Source: Pseudomonadota bacterium (GTDB lineage Bacteria > Pseudomonadota > Gammaproteobacteria > Burkholderiales > Burkholderiaceae_C). Taken from it: DNA of 52,611 nt. Shown piece by piece: positions 37,547 to 46,460 of this stretch; the first letter of the stretch is position 1; every line of letters begins with the position of its first letter. The stretch covers positions 1 through 52,611 of the forward strand of contig JAFEFZ010000316.1 in NCBI GenBank assembly GCA_018240325.1. The letters run 5' to 3'. Both the position numbers and the translations under genes were made by a program. The notes beneath the pieces are model-generated. The model searched no databases. It was not told the origin of the DNA and saw nothing but the letters and a program-made list of their open reading frames with translations.

Positions 37547-40218
37547 GCGGCCTCCAGCGCGCGGGTCAGGATCTCGCGCACGTCGGCGCTGAGGTCGGGG
37601 CGCGCGGCGGCGCGCGCGATCGCCTCGCGTGCGCCGCTGCGCATCGGTTCGGCCAGGTGCGCCCAGCGGTCCATCGCGCGCGCCAGGCGGCCGGCGATGC
37701 TCGGGTTGACCGGGTCGAGCGCGGCCAGCATCTCGGCCCAGAACACGTAGCCGGCGGCGTCGGGCCGGTGGAAGGCGGCCGGGTTGCGGCGGCAGAACGC
37801 CACCACCAGCGCGCGCACGCGGTTGGGCTGGCGCAGCGAGAAGTCCGGATGCGCCGCCAGCGCCTTGACGCGCGCCAGCACGCGGCCGCCGTCGGCGCCG
37901 GCCGCGGCCAGCGCCTGCGCCTCGAACCATTTGTCGAGCACCAGCGCGTCGCCTTGCGCCGCCGCGTGGAACTGCTCGAGCGCGCGCGCCGCCAGCTCGG
38001 CGCGGGCATCGAGCAGCGCCGTCAGCGCCGCCAGCCGGTCGCTCAGGTTGGCGGCGTCCTTCAGCTGCTGGTACGCGCGCCCCTGCCACACCGGATTGCC
38101 GTGGCGCACCGCGTGCCGGCACAGCATCGCCAGCGCCTGGTTGGCCAGCGTGCGTCGGCCGGCCTGCGCGCGGTCGGGGCTGTAGGCGGCGCGCACCGCA
38201 TGCTGCTCGTGCGCCCAGGCCCAGTCGGCGTGCAGCCGCTCGGCCAGCTGGTCGAGCAGGCTCTCGCGCAGCGCGTGGATGCGCTGCGGGTCGGCGCTGT
38301 CGAGCTGCTCGGCCAGGTAGATCTCGGACGGCGGCGTCAGCACCAGCGCCTTGAACGCCGGGTCGAGCTGCGGATGGCGCAGCACGCCGCGCATCGCCTG
38401 CTCGAAGGCGTCGTCGAAGCCGACCTGCGCGCTGCCTGCGTGCAGCGCCGCCAGCAGCCGGTTCAGCGCCAGGCGCTGGCCGGCTTCCCAGCGGTTGAAG
38501 GGGTCGGTGTCGTGCGCCAGCAGCGTCAGCAGCGCGGCGTCGCCCAGGCCGTCGTCGAGCAGCACCGGCGCCGAGAAGCCGCGCAGCAGCGACGGCACCG
38601 GCTCGGTCGCGACGCCGTGGAACACGAACGCCTGCTCGGCCCGTTCGAGCAGCAGCAGCGCCTCGGTGCCGCGCGGCGCGGCTTCGCCGGCCAGCTGCAG
38701 CGGCAGCGGCCGGCCGCCGGCGTCGAGCAGCGCGGCCAGCACCGGCACCAGCAGCGGCTCGGAGCCCGGCGGGCCCGAGCGCTGGGTCAGCGTCAGCGTG
38801 TAGGTGGCGCTCGCCGGGTCGTGCACGCCGCGGGCGCTGACGCGCGGCGTGCCGGCGCGGCCGTACCAGCGCATGAAGGCGTCGAAGCGGCCGGCCAGCG
38901 GCGAATCGGGGTTGGCGTCGGCCACCGCGCGCACGAAGTCGTCGCAGGTCACGGCCTGGCCGTCGTGGCGCTCGAAGTAGCGCGTGATGCCGCGCGCGAA
39001 GCCGTCGCGGCCCACCAGCGTGTGCAGCATGCGCACCACTTCGGCGCCCTTCTCGTAGACGGTGGGCGTGTAGAAGTTGTTGATCGCCGCGTAGGCGTCG
39101 GGGCGCACCGGATGCGCCATGCTGCCGGCGTCCTCGGGGAACTGCAGCGTGCGCAGCTGGCGCACGTCCTCGATGCGCTTGACGGCGCGCGCCGACGCGC
39201 TGCCCGCCATGTCCATGCTGAATTCCTGGTCGCGGAAGACGGTCAGGCCTTCCTTCAGCGACAGCTGGAACCAGTCGCGGCAGGTGATGCGGTTGCCGGT
39301 CCAGTTGTGGAAGTACTCGTGCGCGACCACGCTTTCCACCGCCAGGAAGTCGGCATCGGTGGCGCTGGCGGGCGAAGCCAGCACGCAGCGCGTGTTGAAC
39401 AGGTTCAGGCCCTTGTTCTCCATCGCGCCGAAGTTGAAGTCGTCGACCGCCACGACCATGTAGCGCTCCAGGTCCAGCGCCAGGCCGAAGCGCGCCTCGT
39501 CCCACACCAGCGCCGCGATCAGCGAGGCCATCGCGTGCTCGGTGCGGCCCAGGTCGCCGCGCTTCACGTAGATCTGCAGCAGGTGCTCGCGCCCGGCGCG
39601 GGTGCGGATGCGCTGCTCGCGCCACACCAGGTCGGCCGCGACCAGCGCGAACAGGTAGCTGGGCTTGGGGTGCGGGTCGTGCCACGTGGCGTAGTGGCGC
39701 CCGCCGTCGAGCGCGCCCTGCTCGACAAGGTTGCCGTTGGCCAGCAGCACCGGGTACTGCGTGCGGTCGGCGCGCAGCGTGACGGTGTAGGCGGCCATCA
39801 CGTCGGGCCGGTCGATGAAGTAGGTGATGCGCCGGAAGCCCTCGGCCTCGCACTGCGTGTAGAAGCCGCCGCTGCTGGTGTACAGGCCCGACAGCTCGGT
39901 GTTCTTGTCGGGCGCGACCGTGTTGCGGATCTCGAGCACGAAGCGCTCGGCCCCCGGCGGCGGCTCGATCACCAGGCGGCCCGGCTCTTCGTGGAAGGAC
40001 ACGCTGTCGCCGTCGGCGAGCACGCGCAGCAGCGTCAGGCCTTCGCCGTCGAGCACCAGCGGCTGCTCGGCGCTGCCCGGCGCACGCTCGATCTCGAGGC
40101 GGCTGGCGACCAGCGTCTTGGCCGGGTCCAGGTCGAAGGTGAGCGCCGCCGAGCGGATGCGGTACGGCGGCGGCGCGTAGTCGAGGCGGCGGATGGTGGG
40201 GGCGGTGCCTTCGCGCAT
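37543..40218 (-). CDS. pepN: Aminopeptidase N
   Basis: 891 residues, close to the 870 of E. coli PepN. The substrate-binding GAMENKG loop and the zinc motif HEYFHNW at His300-Glu301-His304 are intact, with the third ligand Glu about 19 residues later ([14 protein letters not shown]). The C-terminal ~400 residues are the helical domain of the M1 family. It is a broad-specificity cytosolic aminopeptidase. It begins 80 bases after prfB and ends in an ATGA overlap with fbp. Confidence 0.95.
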   Translation of the reverse strand: MREGTAPTIRRLDYAPPPYRIRSAALTFDLDPAKTLVASRLEIERAPGSAEQPLVLDGEGLTLLRVLADGDSVSFHEEPGRLVIEPPPGAERFVLEIRNTVAPDKNTELSGLYTSSGGFYTQCEAEGFRRITYFIDRPDVMAAYTVTLRADRTQYPVLLANGNLVEQGALDGGRHYATWHDPHPKPSYLFALVAADLVWREQRIRTRAGREHLLQIYVKRGDLGRTEHAMASLIAALVWDEARFGLALDLERYMVVAVDDFNFGAMENKGLNLFNTRCVLASPASATDADFLAVESVVAHEYFHNWTGNRITCRDWFQLSLKEGLTVFRDQEFSMDMAGSASARAVKRIEDVRQLRTLQFPEDAGSMAHPVRPDAYAAINNFYTPTVYEKGAEVVRMLHTLVGRDGFARGITRYFERHDGQAVTCDDFVRAVADANPDSPLAGRFDAFMRWYGRAGTPRVSARGVHDPASATYTLTLTQRSGPPGSEPLLVPVLAALLDAGGRPLPLQLAGEAAPRGTEALLLLERAEQAFVFHGVATEPVPSLLRGFSAPVLLDDGLGDAALLTLLAHDTDPFNRWEAGQRLALNRLLAALHAGSAQVGFDDAFEQAMRGVLRHPQLDPAFKALVLTPPSEIYLAEQLDSADPQRIHALRESLLDQLAERLHADWAWAHEQHAVRAAYSPDRAQAGRRTLANQALAMLCRHAVRHGNPVWQGRAYQQLKDAANLSDRLAALTALLDARAELAARALEQFHAAAQGDALVLDKWFEAQALAAAGADGGRVLARVKALAAHPDFSLRQPNRVRALVVAFCRRNPAAFHRPDAAGYVFWAEMLAALDPVNPSIAGRLARAMDRWAHLAEPMRSGAREAIARAAARPDLSADVREILTRALEAA

Positions 40219-40298
40219 GGGGTCTGGTCAGTCGGGTTTCGGTCGGTCGGGTCGCGGCGGGGCCGAGGCCGGCGGTGCGCCGGGCCGGCGCGCCGCGG

Positions 40299-41403
40299 CT
40301 ACAGCCCCTGCTTCAGGCTGGCTTCGATGAACATGTCGAGGTCGCCGTCGAGCACCTTCTGGGTGTTGGCGGTCTCGACGCTGGTGCGCAGGTCCTTGAT
40401 GCGGCTCGAGTCGAGCACGTAGCTGCGGATCTGGTGGCCCCAGCCGACGTCGGTCTTGCTGTCCTCGAGCTGTTGCTGCGCTTCGCGCTGCTTGCGCATC
40501 TCGTGCTCGTACAGGCGGCTGCGCAGCATCGCCCAGGCCTCGTCGCGGTTGCGGTGCTGGCTGCGGTCGTTCTGGCACTGCACGACGATGCCGGTGGGCA
40601 CGTGCGTCAGCCGCACCGCCGAGTCGGTCTTGTTGATGTGCTGGCCGCCGGCGCCGCTGGCGCGGTAGGTGTCGGTGCGCACGTCGGCCGGGTTGATCTC
40701 GATCTCGATCGACTCGTCGACCTCCGGGTACACGAACAGGCTGGCGAAACTGGTCTCGCGGCTGCCGGCGGCGTTGAACGGGCTCTTGCGCACCAGCCGG
40801 TGCACGCCGGTCTCGGTGCGCAGGTGGCCGTACGCGTACTCGCCCTCGACCTTGATCGTCGCGCTGCGGATGCCGGCGACGTCGCCTTCGGTTTCTTCCA
40901 GCACCTCGGCCTTGAAGCCCTTGCGCTCGCAGTAGCGCAGGTACTGGCGCAGCAGCATCTGCGCCCAGTCCATCGCCTCGGTGCCGCCGGCGCCGGCCTG
41001 GATGTCGACGAAGCACGACAGGTGGTCCGCCGGGTTGCTGAACATCCGGCGGAACTCCATCTCCTCGACCGTCGCGCGCAGCGCCTGCGCGGCCGCGTCG
41101 ATGTGCGCGAGCGCGTCGAAGTCCGCGTCGGCCTTCGACAGCTCGTACAGCTCGGTGTGGTCGGCCAGCTCGCGGCTCAGGTGGTCGATGGTGCCGACCA
41201 CGGTCTCGAGCGACTTCTTCTCGCGGCCCAGTTCCTGCGCGCGCTTGGGTTCGTTCCAGACGGCCGGGTTCTCGAGCGCGGCGTTGACTTCGTTCAGCCG
41301 CAGCGACTTGCGCTCGTAGTCAAAGATACCCCCGGAGCTGCTCGGTGCGGTCCTGCAGGTCGGCGAGCAGCGAGCCGATCTGGTTGATGCGTTCGATGTC
41401 CAT
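40299..41403 (-). CDS. prfB: Peptide chain release factor 2 (programmed +1 frameshift)
   Basis: Expressed as one 367-residue protein through a frameshift: codons 1-27 run from 41403 to 41323 ([17 protein letters not shown]...GYL), then TGA is met at 41322-41320. Skipping one base gives GAC and continues as [13 protein letters not shown]... from 41321 to the stop at 40299. RF2 ends translation at UGA and UAA. The peptidyl-tRNA hydrolysis motif GAGGQHINK and the stop-codon-reading SPF tripeptide (KSPFNAAG) are present. The gene follows the alpha/beta hydrolase gene and precedes pepN. Confidence 0.96.
41319..41335 (-). promoter_or_regulatory. prfB autoregulatory frameshift site
   Basis: On the minus strand the sequence CCGGGGGTATCTTTGAC contains an internal Shine-Dalgarno-like GGGGG, a short spacer, the slippery CTT, and the in-frame TGA followed by C. 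It matches the E. coli prfB element. Low RF2 slows decoding of the TGA and favours slippage to the +1 frame, so RF2 controls its own level. Confidence 0.95.
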
Positions 41404-41468
41404 GGCGGCGATTCTGGCATGGCGCCTGCGCGCGCCCGCGGCCCGGGCCGGCGGTGCGCGCGGGCGCC

Positions 41469-42389
41469 TCAGGCCGCGGGCCGATCGCCGTCCAGGAACG
41501 CCTCCAGCGCCCGCGCCAGCGCCTCGGGCTGGTCGTGGTGGAGCATGTGCCCCGAGGGCTGCAGCCGCAGCCGCTGCACCTGCGGCACGGCGGCCAGGCG
41601 CTGCTCGAACTGCGCGCGCGTGTAGCGGCCGCCGTACCAGCCCTCGAAGTCCTTGCCGTCGCCTTCGACCCACAGCAGCGGCGCGGCGATCGCGCCCCAG
41701 GTGGCGAGCACGTCCTCGGTGCGCGTCAGCACCGGGTTGACGATCTTGTGGGCGGCGTCGCCGAGGATGTGGCGGCGGCCGTCGTCGCCCACGCGCGACC
41801 AGCGCGCCGCCAGCCACTCGGCCCTTGCCGGGTCGAGCCGCGGGTTGGTCTTGACGAGCTGGCGGGCGACGCCGGCCAGGCTGTCGTAGCTGCGCAGCCG
41901 CGGCGGCTGCTTCAGCTCGTCGAGCCACTGCGCCAGCCGCTTCGGTGCCTGTGCGGCGCGCGCATCGGGCACGCCGTAGCCTTCCATGTTCACGAGCCGG
42001 CGCACCCGGTGCGGGCGCACGCCGGCGTAGCTCATCACGATGTTGCCGCCCATGCTGTGGCCGGCCAGGTCCACCGGCGCATCGGGACTCAGGTGGTCGA
42101 TCAGCGCATCGAGGTCGCCCAGGTAGTCGGCGAACCAGTAGCAGTCGCTGGGCGTCGGGTCGCTCAGGCCGAAGCCGCGCCAGTCGGCGGCGACGACCAG
42201 CCGGTCGTCGCGCATCGCGTCCACGGTGAACTGGAACGAAGCGCCCACGTCCATCCAGCCATGCATCAGCAGCAGCGGCGGGCGGCCGGGACGCACGAGC
42301 GATGCGTCGCCCCAGCAGACCATGTGCATCTTCAGCCGGCGCAGCGTGACGAACTCGCTGCGGCCGGGACGGCGGGGTGTGTAGCGCAT
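41469..42389 (-). CDS. Alpha/beta-fold hydrolase
   Basis: 306 residues. LLLMHGWMDVGASFQF is the oxyanion HGW motif, VDLAGHSMGGNIVMSY holds the nucleophile Ser in GHSMG, WVEGDGKDFEG has the acid region, and SGHMLHHDQPE the catalytic His. Close relatives are broad esterases and soluble epoxide-hydrolase-like enzymes; the substrate is unknown. The start at 42389 is chosen because MRYTPRRPGRSEF leads into the fold; the frame is open upstream but reads as low-complexity Ala. It is the first gene of the leftward prfB-pepN-fbp run, 65 bases before prfB. Confidence 0.87.
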   Translation of the reverse strand: MRYTPRRPGRSEFVTLRRLKMHMVCWGDASLVRPGRPPLLLMHGWMDVGASFQFTVDAMRDDRLVVAADWRGFGLSDPTPSDCYWFADYLGDLDALIDHLSPDAPVDLAGHSMGGNIVMSYAGVRPHRVRRLVNMEGYGVPDARAAQAPKRLAQWLDELKQPPRLRSYDSLAGVARQLVKTNPRLDPARAEWLAARWSRVGDDGRRHILGDAAHKIVNPVLTRTEDVLATWGAIAAPLLWVEGDGKDFEGWYGGRYTRAQFEQRLAAVPQVQRLRLQPSGHMLHHDQPEALARALEAFLDGDRPAA

Positions 42390-42553
42390 GTGCCGCACTA
42401 TAGGCGGCGCCGCGGCGGCCGCCGCGGCGCCGACCATCCGCGCCCGCTGCAGCCTGTCCGCACCGCCGTTCGCTTCGTCGCAGCGCGGTTGGCGGGCACG
42501 GGCCTGCGGCCGATCATGCCGGCCATCGCTGATCGACACCGCAGGAGCCCAAG

Positions 42554-42772
42554 ATGAACCGCGCCCCTTCCCGAGCCGTCGCCCTGGTGCTGGCCATGCT
42601 GGTGACCGTGTCGCTGCTCGCCGGCGTGAACCGCCTGGCCATCACCCAGGCCACGAACGAAGCACGCCCGCTGTCGGCGGCGCCGGCGGCCGCGGCGTTG
42701 CGCGGCTCAGCTGAGTTTCGCGCCGGCGGCGATCGCGCCGGACCGGCGGCGCCGCTCAAGGCTTGCGGCTGA
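42554..42772 (+). CDS. Small putative exported or membrane protein
   Basis: 72 residues. The N-terminus has two basic residues, then a hydrophobic stretch (AVALVLAMLVTVSLLAGV), so it is either a signal peptide or one membrane anchor, followed by a polar, Ala/Gly-rich tail. CAGGAG precedes the ATG at good spacing. No family is recognised. The gene converges with the lipoprotein at 42756 and overlaps its end by 17 bases. Confidence 0.5.
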   Translation: MNRAPSRAVALVLAMLVTVSLLAGVNRLAITQATNEARPLSAAPAAAALRGSAEFRAGGDRAGPAAPLKACG

Positions 42773-42989
42773 GCAGGATCGCGCGCACCTTGTCGTAGTC
42801 GCGTTGGCTGATGGCGCCTTCGTCCAGTGCGCGCTTCAGATCCAGCAGTTCCTGCCCGACGGAAACGGTCGTCGAGCCCTTGACGGTCACGCTCGCCTTC
42901 GACGAACTGCCGCAGCCGGACAGGCTCGCCAAGAGGACCAGCGCGATCGCGGGCAGGACGCAGCGGCGGCGGCGGCGGGTCATGGCCAT
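42756..42989 (-). CDS. Small SHOCT-domain lipoprotein, copy 1
   Basis: 77 residues. Basic N-terminus, hydrophobic core and lipobox LSGC (LPAIALVLLASLSGCGSS), then a short linker and a C-terminal SHOCT-like helix pair (VGQELLDLKRALDEGAISQRDYDKVRAILLS). Lipidated, it should sit in the inner or outer membrane; SHOCT domains are short and often mediate oligomerisation. ATG at 42989 or 42983. It is clearly paralogous to the protein at 43160; a palindromic element separates the two genes. Confidence 0.78.
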   Translation of the reverse strand: MAMTRRRRRCVLPAIALVLLASLSGCGSSSKASVTVKGSTTVSVGQELLDLKRALDEGAISQRDYDKVRAILLSRKP

Positions 42990-42996
42990 CACGCCT

Positions 42997-43163
42997 CTAG
43001 TGCAGTGTTCCACTCCGTGCAGCACATAAAACCGCGCCTGTGCCGCCCTGGCGTCGTTGCCAATCCTCGCGATGCCACTGGGCATCGCTGCGGTTTGCGC
43101 CTAGCCAGGACGACAAATCCATCGGTTTTCTCGAGTGCTGCACAGAGTGGAACACTGCACTAG
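42997..43163. mobile_element. 167-bp palindromic MITE-like element
   Basis: The ends are 29-bp terminal inverted repeats, 42997-43025 and 43135-43163, with one mismatch (outer sequence CTAGTGCAGTGTTCCACTC). CTAG stands at both outer ends and may be a target duplication or part of the repeat. The interior has no ORF but carries an 8-bp hairpin (GCGATGCC...GGCATCGC, near 43067-43086) and a further imperfect inverted pair, so the whole element folds on itself. Size, inverted ends and non-coding interior are those of a non-autonomous miniature transposon. Its right end supplies the TAG stop of the neighbouring lipoprotein gene. Confidence 0.8.
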
Positions 43164-43369
43164 CGGGCCGAATCGATCACGCGCCGGACCTGCACCTGAT
43201 ACTCGTGCTCGGACAGCGCGCCCGCGTCGCGGGCCTGCTTCAGGTCGATCAGCTGCTGGCCGATCGACACGCTGACGGTCGGCGGCAGCACCTCGGTCGT
43301 GGCCGAGGAGCAACCGCCGAGCAGCGCACCGGCCACGGCGACGGCGGCGCAGAACGCGGTCGTGTTCAT
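43160..43369 (-). CDS. Small SHOCT-domain lipoprotein, copy 2
   Basis: 69 residues. Signal and lipobox AVAVAGALLGGCSSATTE, linker, then the SHOCT-like helix pair (SIGQQLIDLKQARDAGALSEHEYQ). It resembles the 42756 protein over its length. The stop codon TAG is formed by the CTAG end of the adjacent palindromic element, so the original C-terminus may have been altered. It lies 22 bases after the M20 amidohydrolase and may be co-transcribed with it. Confidence 0.8.
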   Translation of the reverse strand: MNTTAFCAAVAVAGALLGGCSSATTEVLPPTVSVSIGQQLIDLKQARDAGALSEHEYQVQVRRVIDSAR

Positions 43370-43391
43370 CGCGGCATCTTCCACGCGTGCA

Positions 43392-44576
43392 TCAGCGCAG
43401 CCAGGCCTCGGCCAGCTTGACCCAGTAGCTGGCGCCGGTGGACAGCACGCGGTCGTTGAAGTCGTAGCCGGCGTTGTGCACCATGCAGCCGCCTTCCGTG
43501 CCCTCGCCGTTGCCGATGAACACGTAGCAGCCGGGCACCTTCTCCAGGAAGAACGCGAAGTCCTCGCTGCCGCCCACCGGCTCGGCATCGGCGACCAGCG
43601 CCTCGCCGCCCAGCCAGTCGCGGATCACCTGCTTGCAGAACTCGGTCGGCTCCGGGTGGTTGTTCAAGACGGGATAGCGGCGGATGTAGTCGACCTCGGC
43701 GGTGGCGCCGTACACCGCGGCCTGCGTGCGCGCGATCTCGCCGATGCGCTGTTCCAGCAGGTCGCGCACCTCGGGGCGGAAGGCGCGCACCGTCAGCCGC
43801 AGCTCGGCCTCCTGCGGCAGCACGTTGGGCGCCTCGCCCGAGTGGAACGCGCCGACCGACACGATCGCCGTGTGCAGCGGGTCGACGTTGCGCGACACGA
43901 TCGTCTGCAGCGCCATCACGATGCTCGACGCCGCGACGATCGCGTCGACCGCCTTGTGCGGGATCGCGCCGTGGCCGCCCACGCCGCGCACCTTGACGAT
44001 GCAGGTATCGGCGCTGGCCATCGCGTAGCCGGGCACCGCGACGAACTTGCCGGCCGGCTTGCCCGGCATGTTGTGCATGCCGAACATCGCGTCGCAGGGG
44101 AACAACTCGAGGAAGCCGTCCTCGAGCATCTGGCGCGCGCCGCCCAGGCCTTCCTCGGCCGGCTGGAACACCAGGTGCAGGATGCCGTCGAAGTTGCGCG
44201 TGGCCGCGAAGTGGCGCGCCGCCGACAGCAGCATCGCGGTGTGGCCGTCGTGGCCGCAGGCGTGCATCTTGCCGAAGACCTTGCTCGCCCAGGGCTTGCC
44301 GCTGGTTTCGGCGATCGGCAGCGCGTCCATGTCGGCGCGCAGGCCGATGCGCCTGTCGGAGCTGCCGGCGCGCAGCGTGCCGACGACGCCGGTCTTGCCC
44401 AGGCCGCGGTGCACCTCGAAGCCCCAGCGCTGCAGCCGCTCGGCCACCAGGTCGGCGGTGGCGTGCTCCTCGAAGGCCAGTTCCGGGTTGCCGTGGATCT
44501 GGCGGCGCAGCGCCACCATCTCGTCTTCGTGGGCGCGGATCGCGTCGAGCGCGGGCAACGGCAGCGGGGCGTTCAT
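43392..44576 (-). CDS. M20-family amidohydrolase (hippurate-hydrolase-like)
   Basis: 394 residues. Metal-binding motifs are HACGHDGHTAM and VFQPAEEGLGG, and the dimerisation domain carries GVGGHGAIPHKAVDAI. The C-terminal GGSEDFAFFLEKVPG holds the last metal-ligand region. The family hydrolyses N-acyl or N-aromatic amino acids, and the motifs match the HipO/AbgB-like M20D branch. The ATG at 44576 gives MNAPLPLPALDAI; a CAGGAG site precedes it. It leads the two SHOCT lipoproteins in the same direction. Confidence 0.93.
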   Translation of the reverse strand: MNAPLPLPALDAIRAHEDEMVALRRQIHGNPELAFEEHATADLVAERLQRWGFEVHRGLGKTGVVGTLRAGSSDRRIGLRADMDALPIAETSGKPWASKVFGKMHACGHDGHTAMLLSAARHFAATRNFDGILHLVFQPAEEGLGGARQMLEDGFLELFPCDAMFGMHNMPGKPAGKFVAVPGYAMASADTCIVKVRGVGGHGAIPHKAVDAIVAASSIVMALQTIVSRNVDPLHTAIVSVGAFHSGEAPNVLPQEAELRLTVRAFRPEVRDLLEQRIGEIARTQAAVYGATAEVDYIRRYPVLNNHPEPTEFCKQVIRDWLGGEALVADAEPVGGSEDFAFFLEKVPGCYVFIGNGEGTEGGCMVHNAGYDFNDRVLSTGASYWVKLAEAWLR

Positions 44577-44684
44577 GCGGCGGGGCTCCTGGCGGGCGGA
44601 TGCCGGCATTGTCGCCGTGGCTGCCGGCGAGGGCGCGCGCGACCGCCCCGCATCGGCGGGGCCGCCGGTGCAGGGCGGCGGGGT

Positions 44685-45809
44685 TCAGGCCAGCGCCAGC
44701 GACACCAGCTTCTCCGGCGGCACGCGCAGCGGCGCCGCGTGCTCGCCGATCACGCCGACGATCGCATGGTCGCGCTGCGCGGTGTCGCGCGGCTGCGGCT
44801 CGGCCAGCGGCAGGCCGCCGGCGGTGGTGAGCACGGCCACGCGCGGCGTGATCACGCTGGCGCCGCGCCGCACCACGATCGCGGTCTCGCCCGACGCCAG
44901 CTTCACGCAGCAGCCCGGCGGATAGACGCCGAACTCCTTGACCAGCGCCGCCGTCATCGAGTTGCCCGGGTCGTGCATGAACATCGCGCGGCCGGCGCGG
45001 TCGGCGGCCATCGCCGCGCGCGTGCTGCGCGGGCTGAGCTTGGCGGTGTAGATGTCGGCACGGCGCACCAGCGCCGCGTGGTCGTTGACCTCGGCCACGC
45101 CGGCCGGGTAGCCGCTGCCGTCGGGCGCGACATGGTGATGCCGCACGCCTTGCAGCCAGGCCTCGTCGCGCACCCCGGCCAGTTGCAGCATCGCGACGCT
45201 GCGCTCGGGGTGGCTCAGGATCGCCTGGCGCTGCTCGGGCGTGACCGGCGTGGTCTGCTCGGCGAGTTGGCCCTGCAGCTCGAGCATCGACAGGTTCATC
45301 GTCAGCGCGACCTTGAACACCCGCTGCAGGTCGGGCGCGTCCCAGCCCAGCCGCTGCGCGACCAGGAAGCTGGTGATGGCCGTGTGGATCGAGTGGCGCA
45401 CGCCGTAGCGGGTGCAGTCGCGGTCGTCCTGGCGCAGCACCTGGAAGATCGCCAGGTCGGGGTCGCGCTCGATCAGCGCCTGCACCGGGCCGCTGACCTC
45501 GTCGAGCGCGTCGGCGAAGCCCTCGTCTTCGCAGTGCAGCAGCGTGTGGCCGACGCGGTCCAGGCATCGGCTCCACAGCGCCGGCAACTGCTCGGCCGGC
45601 GCGTGGCGGACCGCGTCCTGCGGCGAGCGCAGTTCGGCCAGGTCGACCAGGCAGCCGCGGGTGAACAGCGCCTGGAGCTGGTCGTGGCTGTCGATCACCT
45701 GCCCGCGCGCGAGCAGCAGCGTGCGGTCGGCATCGCGCACGTTGAACGGCAGCGGCCGGCCGACGGCAAGACGGTGGCGGACCGATTCCAGCGACGAGAA
45801 CTGCATCAT
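44685..45809 (-). CDS. Degenerate HD-GYP-domain protein
   Basis: 374 residues. Residues ~15-60 are an uncharacterised N-terminal module (VGRPLPFNVRDADRTLLLARG). Residues ~135-300 follow the HD-GYP pattern: RYGVRHSIHTAITSFLVAQRLGW, KVALTMNLSMLELQGQLA and RHHHVAPDGSGYPAG. The GSGYP signature remains, but the central HD of the metal site reads MN and the HHE Glu is replaced, so c-di-GMP hydrolysis is unlikely. The C-terminal ~70 residues (VKLASGETAIVVRRG) resemble the tail of PilZ/HD-GYP proteins. It probably acts as a binding or regulatory protein. Confidence 0.8.
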   Translation of the reverse strand: MMQFSSLESVRHRLAVGRPLPFNVRDADRTLLLARGQVIDSHDQLQALFTRGCLVDLAELRSPQDAVRHAPAEQLPALWSRCLDRVGHTLLHCEDEGFADALDEVSGPVQALIERDPDLAIFQVLRQDDRDCTRYGVRHSIHTAITSFLVAQRLGWDAPDLQRVFKVALTMNLSMLELQGQLAEQTTPVTPEQRQAILSHPERSVAMLQLAGVRDEAWLQGVRHHHVAPDGSGYPAGVAEVNDHAALVRRADIYTAKLSPRSTRAAMAADRAGRAMFMHDPGNSMTAALVKEFGVYPPGCCVKLASGETAIVVRRGASVITPRVAVLTTAGGLPLAEPQPRDTAQRDHAIVGVIGEHAAPLRVPPEKLVSLALA

Positions 45810-45912
45810 GCGTCGGGCTCCTGCAACGCGACGGGCCGGCCCCCGGATCGGGGACCCCTGCGCCGTTTTCGGCCGCGGCGGCGGCGCCTTGAGCCTGCGC
45901 CCGCGGCGCCGT

Positions 45913-46344
45913 TCAGCCGCGCGCGCGCCGGCGCACGCAGTCGAGGTAGGCCTCGCCGTCGGGCGGCAGGCCGCTGCGCTGCGATCGCCAGATCATCTCG
46001 CCCAGGCACTCCATCACGTCGTGGTGTGCCGCGTGCAGCGATGCATGGCGCGCAGCCAGCGCCTGCAGCGCGGCGCGGATGCCGGCGGGCTGGTCGATCG
46101 CCGCCTGCTCGTCGATCGACAGGTGCATCGCCAGGTGCAGGAAGGGGTTCTCGCGGCCGTCCTCGACGGCGTAGGCGGCGGCGAGCGCGCGTTCTTCATC
46201 GGCCAGGTCGGCGTCGTACTCGGGGTGCTCGCCGACCCAGCGCGCCGCCTGTGCCTCGACCGGCAGCAGCGGGCTGCCGTCGCGCAGCTTGCGCCGCACC
46301 GCGCAGAAGAAGCGGCGCACGTCGTGCTGCGAGGGCTGGAACAT
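45913..46344 (-). CDS. DUF1841-family protein
   Basis: 143 residues. MFQPSQHDVRRFFCAVRRKL at the start and HPEYDADLADEERALAAAY, NPFLHLAMHLSIDEQ and HDVMECLGEMIWRSQR in sequence are typical of the conserved DUF1841 family, frequent in beta- and gammaproteobacteria; its function is not known. The start at 46344 matches the family N-terminus; an ATG nine bases upstream is possible. It is divergent from the MEMO1-like gene across a 116-base gap. Confidence 0.87.
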   Translation of the reverse strand: MFQPSQHDVRRFFCAVRRKLRDGSPLLPVEAQAARWVGEHPEYDADLADEERALAAAYAVEDGRENPFLHLAMHLSIDEQAAIDQPAGIRAALQALAARHASLHAAHHDVMECLGEMIWRSQRSGLPPDGEAYLDCVRRRARG

Positions 46345-46460
46345 GGCCGGCATTGTGCGCGGCGGTACGGCAGCAGCGCCGCGTCGCGGCCAAAGTCCGC
46401 GCCGACGCCCTTGACGCGGGCGGCGTCGCACCCCACATTGGCCTGTATCCGGAGGACGTG

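Noticed and set aside
43299-46460. Very long plus-strand frame upstream of the MEMO1-like gene
   Set aside because: Only the part from 46461 on has protein-like sequence; the rest is the shadow of the M20, HD-GYP and DUF1841 genes.
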